Position numbers and translations under genes: made by a program. Below the pieces are notes generated by a model, which saw only the letters and a list, made by a program, of their open reading frames with translations, ran no database searches and was not told the DNA's origin. A DNA stretch of 5,504 bases from Nitrospirae bacterium RBG_16_43_11. Its GTDB lineage: Bacteria > Nitrospirota > 9FT-COMBO-42-15 > HDB-SIOI813. This document shows, piece after piece, positions 1 to 3,277 of this stretch (within the stretch, counting starts at the first letter, position 1; each line of letters begins with the position of its first letter). The DNA lies in contig MHEI01000054.1 of NCBI GenBank assembly GCA_001805165.1, positions 5,267 to 10,770 of the forward strand. Direction: 5' to 3'.

Positions 1-134
1 TTATGTCCTGCATTTGAGGCTGATGGAAGGTCCTTGTGGCACTCTATGCATGAGTTGCCTGACACTGCAGCGGCAACAGTAACAGGCATCAATATGCTGA
101 GAGAAAGAAGTAAAATAAGCATAATAATAGGCAT
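1..134 (-). CDS. c-type cytochrome, partial (N-terminal 44 residues)
   Basis: The minus strand reads from ATG at 134-132 and stays open to the left edge, giving 44 codons. Residues 1-23 form a hydrophobic export signal (MPIIMLILLLSLSILMPVTV, then Ala-Ala-Ala), probably cleaved near residues 23-25. A haem-binding CxxCH motif, Cys29-Ile-Glu-Cys32-His33, follows almost at once. The mature protein is therefore a periplasmic c-type cytochrome with covalently bound haem. A CxxCH this close to the signal cleavage site, followed by a further histidine (His44), is common in multihaem cytochromes, so more haem sites may lie beyond the edge; that is inference. A Shine-Dalgarno sequence (CAGGAGA, complement of 139-145) precedes the ATG. 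The gene lies downstream of, and in line with, the monohaem cytochrome at 209-532, so the two are probably co-transcribed. The particular cytochrome family cannot be decided from this fragment. Confidence 0.8.
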   Translation of the reverse strand, partial: MPIIMLILLLSLSILMPVTVAAAVSGNSCIECHKDLPSASNAGH

Positions 135-145
135 GATTTCTCCTG

Positions 146-205
146 TTAAATAGGGACAGCGCCTATTTAATTGAATTCAAATAAATAGGCGCTGTCCCTA
201 TTTAA
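146..205. repeat. 60-bp near-perfect palindrome made of two inverted REP-like units
   Basis: Positions 146-169 and 182-205 are perfect 24-base inverted repeats. The centre, 171-180 (TTGAATTCAA), is itself a palindrome, so only the pair 170/181 breaks symmetry across 60 bases. Each half also folds alone: TTAAATAGG (146-154) pairs with CCTATTTAA (162-170) around GACAGCG. In the right half TAAATAGG (182-189) pairs with CCTATTTA (197-204) around CGCTGTC. Two short hairpins in opposite orientation are the layout of REP/BIME elements. I recall repeats with a GGGACAG core near IS200-like REP-associated transposases (RAYT) in many genomes, but no transposase is present here. The element sits 3 bases from the stop of the upstream cytochrome gene and abuts the Shine-Dalgarno sequence of the downstream one. 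It could act as an attenuator, terminator or mRNA-stabilising hairpin. The flanking sequence has only a weak T tract, so classical termination is unproven. Confidence 0.9.
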
Positions 206-208
206 TAC

Positions 209-532
209 TTATTTATTGCCCCATGAACGTAAGAATGCCATGAGTGAGTCCATCTCTTCAGGTTTAAGAAGTTTCTGGTATCCAGGCATACCTTTTGCCC
301 CTTCTGCTATAACCTGTCTTATCTCTTTATCTGTCTTGCTGAGGACCTTAGGATCATTTATTTTTACCGCACCCCCACCCTGTCCCTGCTCTCCATGACA
401 CATAGCACACTTGCTTTTATAAATATTTCCCCCGGCCTTCAAATCAGCGGCAAAGGCAGATGAACCCAGCAGCAGTATCCCGGTAAACAGTGCATTAACG
501 ATTATTGCGAAGATAAACTTTTTGTTATTCAT
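209..532 (-). CDS. class I monohaem cytochrome c, periplasmic
   Basis: This 107-residue protein is a small soluble electron carrier of the cytochrome c class I (c553/c555-like) type. Residues 1-28 are a signal peptide: a lysine-rich start (NNKK), a hydrophobic core at 6-23, and Ala26-Phe27-Ala28 before the likely cleavage site. The mature domain of about 79 residues carries the haem site Cys42-Ala-Met-Cys45-His46, followed by the glycine-rich GEQGQGGG stretch typical of the family. Met82 in Gly-Met-Pro is the likely distal haem ligand, and the C-terminal helix (EEMDSLMAFLRSW) is the usual packing helix. Length and motif order fit a complete single-domain cytochrome c. A strong Shine-Dalgarno sequence (AAAGGAGG, complement of 537-544) supports this start. 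The gene heads a minus-strand pair with the second cytochrome at 134-1. Its redox partner is not visible in the window. Confidence 0.93.
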   Translation of the reverse strand: MNNKKFIFAIIVNALFTGILLLGSSAFAADLKAGGNIYKSKCAMCHGEQGQGGGAVKINDPKVLSKTDKEIRQVIAEGAKGMPGYQKLLKPEEMDSLMAFLRSWGNK

Positions 533-544
533 ACAACCTCCTTT

Positions 545-768
545 TGTGATTATTTTATGACATGGCTTTGGTCAATCATTTTGTACACAAGCAATCTTAG
601 TCTTTCGAATCTGTGCTGGACGTTGTATTATGAATTTTCTTTGATGGGTATATGTAAAAAGTATATCATAATAAAAATAGTAGTAGGATATTATTTTGTC
701 AAATGGTGTAATGTTTCGGGGAAGGGTGAGGCATGCCCTGAGCTTTGAGAAGGGGTGGGTATTTTCGA
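545..768. other. divergent intergenic region between cytochrome c and rlmN
   Basis: This AT-rich spacer of about 220 bases separates the leftward cytochrome gene from rightward rlmN. It contains one convincing rightward promoter (641-669). For the leftward cytochrome I found no promoter with well-spaced -35 and -10 boxes. The nearest candidates on that strand, TTTACA with CATAAT and TTGACC with TAATCA, have either a 20-base spacer or a poor -10. Short open frames across the spacer on both strands show no Shine-Dalgarno sequence and no recognisable protein, and I do not call them genes. The last 25 bases are purine-rich and hold the ribosome-binding region of rlmN. Confidence 0.6.
641..669 (+). 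promoter_or_regulatory. putative sigma-70 promoter for rlmN
   Basis: TTGATG (641-646; 4 of 6 to TTGACA) is followed after exactly 17 bases by TATCAT (664-669; 5 of 6 to TATAAT). Transcription would begin near 676, giving a leader of roughly 90 bases before the GTG start of rlmN. Spacing and boxes are good, but AT-rich spacers produce such matches by chance, so this is a prediction. Confidence 0.45.
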
Positions 769-1815
769 GTGAAGAAAAGAGATCTGAGGAATCTTGGTTT
801 GGCAGAACTGGAGGAATTTGCGCTGGAGCTTGGTCTCCAAAGGTACAGGGGACGTCAACTCTTTCACTGGGTTTATGGAAAGTGTGTGGATTCACTTGAA
901 ATGATGACGGACCTGTCCAAAGAGAGCCGTGAGCTCTTATCTGAGAATGCCTGCATAAGCAGCCTGCTCGAAATCAGGACGCAGGTTTCTTCTGATGGTA
1001 CAAAAAAAATCCTGTTTAAGCTCGAGGACAGTCACACTGTAGAAAGTGTGCTGATACCGGACGAAGACCGGTTAACCCTCTGCATATCAACCCAGGTTGG
1101 GTGCGGGATGGGTTGCACATTCTGCCTAACAGGTAAAGACGGGCTTGTGAGAAACATGAAAAGCTCAGAGATAGTTAACCAGGTACTCCTGGTGCAGAAA
1201 GGTCTGCAGGCGAGAAGGGGAATCACGAATATAGTGATAATGGGTATGGGTGAACCCCTGTCAAACTATAACAATGTGACGAAGGCAATTGAAATCCTTA
1301 AGCACCCCCTTGGTCCTGCTATCGGAGCCCGCAGGATTACGCTTTCAACCGCCGGGCTTGTACCCGGGATCAAAAAACTGGGAGAATGCAGTCTTAATAT
1401 CAACCTCGCAATATCTCTGAATGCATCAACTGATGAGCAGAGGAACCTGATAATGCCCATTAATGAAAAATATCCCTTGAAGAACCTGCTGGATGCTTGC
1501 AGGAAATTTCCACTTCGCAAGGGAAGGATGCTGAGCTTTGAATATGTCCTCCTTGAAGGAGTAAATGACAGCCCGGATGACGCAAGGCGTGTGTCAAAAC
1601 TGCTCAAAGGATTGCACTGCAAGATAAACCTGATACCATTTAATGAGTTTCCAGGCTCCACATATAAGAGGCCGTCAGATGGGGCTGTATTCAAATTTCA
1701 GGAGATACTTACGGATCATAACTACTCTGTATTTATCAGGAAGAGCCGCGGCAGAGACATCCTGGCCGCATGCGGCCAATTGCGGGAGAAGATCAATCTA
1801 CCATTCGAGCAATAG
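769..1815 (+). CDS. rlmN: dual-specificity RNA methyltransferase RlmN (radical SAM)
   Basis: RlmN uses S-adenosylmethionine and a 4Fe-4S cluster to methylate C2 of A2503 in 23S rRNA and A37 in some tRNAs, in the cytoplasm. Numbering from GTG 769 (348 residues): an N-terminal helical RNA-binding region (LRNLGLAELEEFALELG, then YRGRQLFHWVYGK); the cluster motif Cys112-xxx-Cys116-xx-Cys119; and GMGEP at 159-163 for SAM binding. The two catalytic cysteines are present: Cys105, seven residues before the cluster as Cys118 is in the E. coli enzyme, and Cys335 in AACGQL, equivalent to E. coli Cys355, which carries the methyl intermediate. A TTG at 745 would add eight residues (MRRGGYFR). I prefer GTG 769 because the family usually begins just before the DLRNLxLxELEEF helix, but the Shine-Dalgarno evidence (AAGGGGTGGG, 750-759) does not settle it. 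The 3' end overlaps convergent comF by 23 bases. The family normally works alone, so its neighbours say little about its role. Resistance-type Cfr is the alternative, but the RlmN-like N-terminus and chromosomal setting argue against it. Confidence 0.95.
   Translation: MKKRDLRNLGLAELEEFALELGLQRYRGRQLFHWVYGKCVDSLEMMTDLSKESRELLSENACISSLLEIRTQVSSDGTKKILFKLEDSHTVESVLIPDEDRLTLCISTQVGCGMGCTFCLTGKDGLVRNMKSSEIVNQVLLVQKGLQARRGITNIVIMGMGEPLSNYNNVTKAIEILKHPLGPAIGARRITLSTAGLVPGIKKLGECSLNINLAISLNASTDEQRNLIMPINEKYPLKNLLDACRKFPLRKGRMLSFEYVLLEGVNDSPDDARRVSKLLKGLHCKINLIPFNEFPGSTYKRPSDGAVFKFQEILTDHNYSVFIRKSRGRDILAACGQLREKINLPFEQ
1763..1778. repeat. perfect 16-bp GC-rich palindrome at the rlmN 3' end
   Basis: TGGCCGCATGCGGCCA reads the same on both strands and can form a 6-bp GC-rich stem with a CATG loop. 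It encodes Leu-Ala-Ala-Cys-Gly-Gln, including the methyl-carrying cysteine codon TGC (1771-1773). On the comF strand it lies 15 bases beyond the stop codon, a position where an mRNA-end hairpin would be expected. No U tract follows on that strand, so I do not call it an intrinsic terminator. Confidence 0.5.
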
Positions 1816-2626
1816 TTATTACATATACCTTCACAGCCCCGTTTTTTTTCAAAACCTTTGAGCACTCATTAATTGTAGACCCTGATGTGTAGACATCATC
1901 AATTAGGATTATCTCTTTTCCTTCAATCAATTTTTGATTATCTACGCTAAATGCCCCTGCTACGTTTTCTTTCCTATCCCTGCCGTCCAGTTCAACTTGC
2001 GGTTTTGTGTGACGATGGCGCATAAGTGTGTTTGCCGCAACTGGTATTCCGTATTTCTTTCCAATTACTGAGCTTATGATTGCTGATTGGTTAAACTCAC
2101 GTTTCCTGAGACGTTTAACATGAAGAGGTACTGGGATTATCACAGTTTGCGCAGATACAGCTGTATCTGCCCGATGGGCAGGGCAACCCCATACTGTGTC
2201 AGCAGCTGCCGGGTTGTGAGCATTCTGCAGTGTTCTTTCAATTAAAGAAGATTGCAGCGCCAGCTCAGTCAATCTTTTTCCCAAATACACTTTCTTTTTA
2301 TATTTAAAAAGCTTAATAGCTTTAGCCAATGCACCTGCATACCGGCCAGCCGAGACTGCCGCGTCAAAAGACGGCGGCCTTTCAATGCAGTTTCCGCAAA
2401 GGTGTCCGTCAGCAGGTTGCCCTGAGCCTGAATTATTGCCAATATCAGTATAAGGCGAAAGATAAGGAAGCCCGCACCGGGGACAGCAAGGACAATTAAA
2501 CCATTCGATACCCTGCCAGCAGTACTTACAGAAATAGGAGGTATCTGCATCTGTGGATACGGTGCGATCACAGTTAGTACACGCCGCTGGGAATATTAAG
2601 TTTATTGCATGGGATAGTAGTTTCAT
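1793..2626 (-). CDS. comF: ComF-family double zinc ribbon / phosphoribosyltransferase-like protein
   Basis: The 277-residue protein has the ComF (ComFC/GntX) architecture. An N-terminal zinc ribbon is built from Cys16/Cys19, Cys33/Cys36, Cys45/47/48/51 and Cys77/Cys80. The family block FDAAVSAGRYAGALAKAIKLFKY starts at residue 87, and PVPLHVKRLRKREFNQSAII begins at 165. The PRPP-binding loop of type I phosphoribosyltransferases is at 239-251 (IILIDDVYTSGST, Asp243-Asp244). In competent bacteria ComF is needed for uptake of transforming DNA and works with other competence proteins; many non-competent bacteria carry it with unclear function. No com or pil genes lie nearby, so competence is not implied. 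It is about 35-40 residues longer than usual (roughly 230-240), because of a loop at 57-73 in the ribbon and an insertion around 134-161. The start has AAAGGA (complement of 2629-2634) just upstream and no other nearby Met. The 3' end overlaps rlmN tail to tail. Confidence 0.92.
   Translation of the reverse strand: MKLLSHAINLIFPAACTNCDRTVSTDADTSYFCKYCWQGIEWFNCPCCPRCGLPYLSPYTDIGNNSGSGQPADGHLCGNCIERPPSFDAAVSAGRYAGALAKAIKLFKYKKKVYLGKRLTELALQSSLIERTLQNAHNPAAADTVWGCPAHRADTAVSAQTVIIPVPLHVKRLRKREFNQSAIISSVIGKKYGIPVAANTLMRHRHTKPQVELDGRDRKENVAGAFSVDNQKLIEGKEIILIDDVYTSGSTINECSKVLKKNGAVKVYVITIARMVD
2151..2180. repeat. perfect 20-bp palindrome plus adjoining hairpin inside comF
   Basis: GCAGATACAG (2151-2160) is followed directly by its exact complement CTGTATCTGC (2161-2170). 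Overlapping it, TGCCC (2168-2172) pairs with GGGCA (2176-2180) across GAT. In frame this DNA encodes about residues 150-159 of the ComF protein, within the segment that most family members lack. Clustered dyads inside a non-conserved, in-frame protein insertion suggest a small palindromic repeat that landed in the gene and was tolerated. That is inference; no second copy is visible in the window. Confidence 0.55.
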
Positions 2627-2653
2627 AATCCTTTGTAATGCTATATTTCATGA

Positions 2654-2662
2654 ATTATACCA
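2654..2662 (-). promoter_or_regulatory. putative extended -10 promoter for comF
   Basis: On the minus strand the bases read TGGTATAAT, a perfect -10 hexamer preceded by the TGn extension, which can replace a good -35 box. No good -35 is seen at 16-18 bases. Transcription would begin near 2646, about 20 bases before the comF ATG at 2626 and just ahead of its AAAGGA ribosome-binding site. Confidence 0.45.
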
Positions 2663-2713
2663 ATCTCTAACTGTTTATAAGTAAAGTGAAACACGGAGTT
2701 ATCAGTCATGGTC

Positions 2714-2731
2714 TGCACATAATTATATGCA
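2714..2731. promoter_or_regulatory. operator-like 18-bp imperfect palindrome
   Basis: TGCACATAATTATATGCA is symmetric in 8 of 9 base pairs, with TGCA half-sites at each end and an AT-rich core. It lies in the spacer between divergent comF and the DUF1844 gene, where a dimeric helix-turn-helix repressor could bind. No regulator gene is in the window and AT-rich sequence gives such dyads by chance, so this is only a candidate. Confidence 0.25.
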
Positions 2732-2812
2732 TCATGAAACGAGGATGACTGTAATCATGTGCATTTACTTTATTGCTTTTACACTACTTTTTATGATAAA
2801 AGTTAATAAGTT

Positions 2813-2821
2813 AGGAGGTGA
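2813..2821 (+). promoter_or_regulatory. strong Shine-Dalgarno sequence fixing the DUF1844 start
   Basis: AGGAGGTGA is a near-complete match to the anti-Shine-Dalgarno sequence of 16S rRNA. GGAGG ends 7 bases before ATG 2826. It selects 2826 over the in-frame ATG at 2727, which lacks any such site. Confidence 0.85.
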
Positions 2822-2825
2822 GAAG

Positions 2826-3218
2826 ATGCAGGATGATGATCAGTTTACTATAAGGGATAAGAGGCGATTTAAAGAGAGTGATGATAATAGTGGTGTCCAG
2901 GAAGAACAGAAAGTCGAACGTGAGGAGAAAGAAGATGCTGCAGATGAAGAGCAATTTCACTCGATACCAACTGAAGTAAATTTTGCAGCATTTATTTTTT
3001 CCCTGGGCAGGTCAGCATTTATACATCTTGGAGAAGAGCCGGATCCGATTAGCGGAGTTAAGAAGGTATCACTTCAATTGGCAAAAGAGACTATTGATAT
3101 TATCTCAATTCTTGAAGAAAAGACAAAGGGCAACCTTACTCAGGATGAAGGCCAGTTAATAAAAAATCTGTTGTATGCGCTCAGGATGCGGTATGTTGAG
3201 TTAGCCTCAAACCGTTGA
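2826..3218 (+). CDS. DUF1844 domain-containing protein
   Basis: The 130-residue product is a small soluble protein of unknown function with no signal peptide or membrane segment. It begins with the short FTIRDKRRF motif (7-15) often seen at the start of DUF1844 proteins. A charged, Glu/Lys-rich linker that is probably disordered follows (about 16-45). The conserved domain runs from about 47: IPTEVNFAAFIFSLGRSAFIHLGE, then PDPISG and KKVSLQLAKETIDIISILEEKTKGNLT, ending with LLYALRMRYVEL near 126. The domain looks helical and fits the family in full. The start is set by the Shine-Dalgarno sequence at 2813-2821. An in-frame extension to ATG 2727 would add a hydrophobic N-terminus, but it has no ribosome-binding site. 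The AsmA-like gene begins 59 bases downstream on the same strand without an obvious terminator between, so the two are probably one transcript. That hints at, but does not show, an envelope-linked role. Confidence 0.9.
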   Translation: MQDDDQFTIRDKRRFKESDDNSGVQEEQKVEREEKEDAADEEQFHSIPTEVNFAAFIFSLGRSAFIHLGEEPDPISGVKKVSLQLAKETIDIISILEEKTKGNLTQDEGQLIKNLLYALRMRYVELASNR

Positions 3219-3266
3219 AATGTTTTAATTGCTAAGCAGGACTTCATCGAAATACGGTTCCGGACA

Positions 3267-3274
3267 GAGGGGAG
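3267..3274 (+). promoter_or_regulatory. Shine-Dalgarno sequence for the TTG start of the AsmA-like gene
   Basis: GAGGGGAG lies 3 bases before TTG 3278, with its AGGGG core 5 bases away. The next in-frame ATG is far inside the protein (3641), beyond the membrane segment and the AsmA-like N-terminus, so TTG 3278 is the best start. Confidence 0.6.
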
Positions 3275-3277
3275 CGA

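Larger units (their letters stand above)
2627..2825. other. divergent intergenic region between comF and the DUF1844 gene
   Basis: This 199-base AT-rich spacer holds the leftward comF promoter (extended -10, 2654-2662), an operator-like palindrome (2714-2731) and the strong Shine-Dalgarno sequence of the rightward gene. Rightward promoter candidates are weak. TATAAG at 2676-2681 matches 5 of 6 for a -10 box but lacks a spaced -35. TTATCA (2699-2704) has a TATATG 19 bases on. From 2727 the DUF1844 reading frame is open with an upstream ATG and a hydrophobic stretch, but it lacks a ribosome-binding site, so I treat it as untranslated leader. Confidence 0.55.

Noticed and set aside
146..205. CRISPR repeat or phage attachment site
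   Set aside because: There is a single inverted pair, with no spaced direct repeats, no cas or integrase gene, and no tRNA next to it.
572..895. Minus-strand open frame across the intergenic region and rlmN 5' end
   Set aside because: It overlaps the conserved start of rlmN, has no recognisable domain and no Shine-Dalgarno sequence; it is a shadow frame.
1266..1694. Minus-strand open frame of 142 codons inside rlmN
   Set aside because: It lies fully within conserved radical SAM coding sequence and its translation resembles no protein family I know.
769..1815. Cfr-type antibiotic resistance methyltransferase
   Set aside because: Cfr shares the same catalytic cysteines, but this protein has an RlmN-like N-terminus and sits among core genes with no mobile element.
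1834..1850. CAGCCCCG followed by eight T as an rlmN terminator
   Set aside because: The T run is suggestive, but no inverted repeat able to form a stem lies just upstream.
2727..2825. N-terminal extension of the DUF1844 protein from ATG 2727, with a hydrophobic segment
   Set aside because: No ribosome-binding site precedes 2727, whereas ATG 2826 has a near-perfect one, and the family motif FTIRDKRRF begins right after 2826. The hydrophobic stretch is probably translated leader noise.
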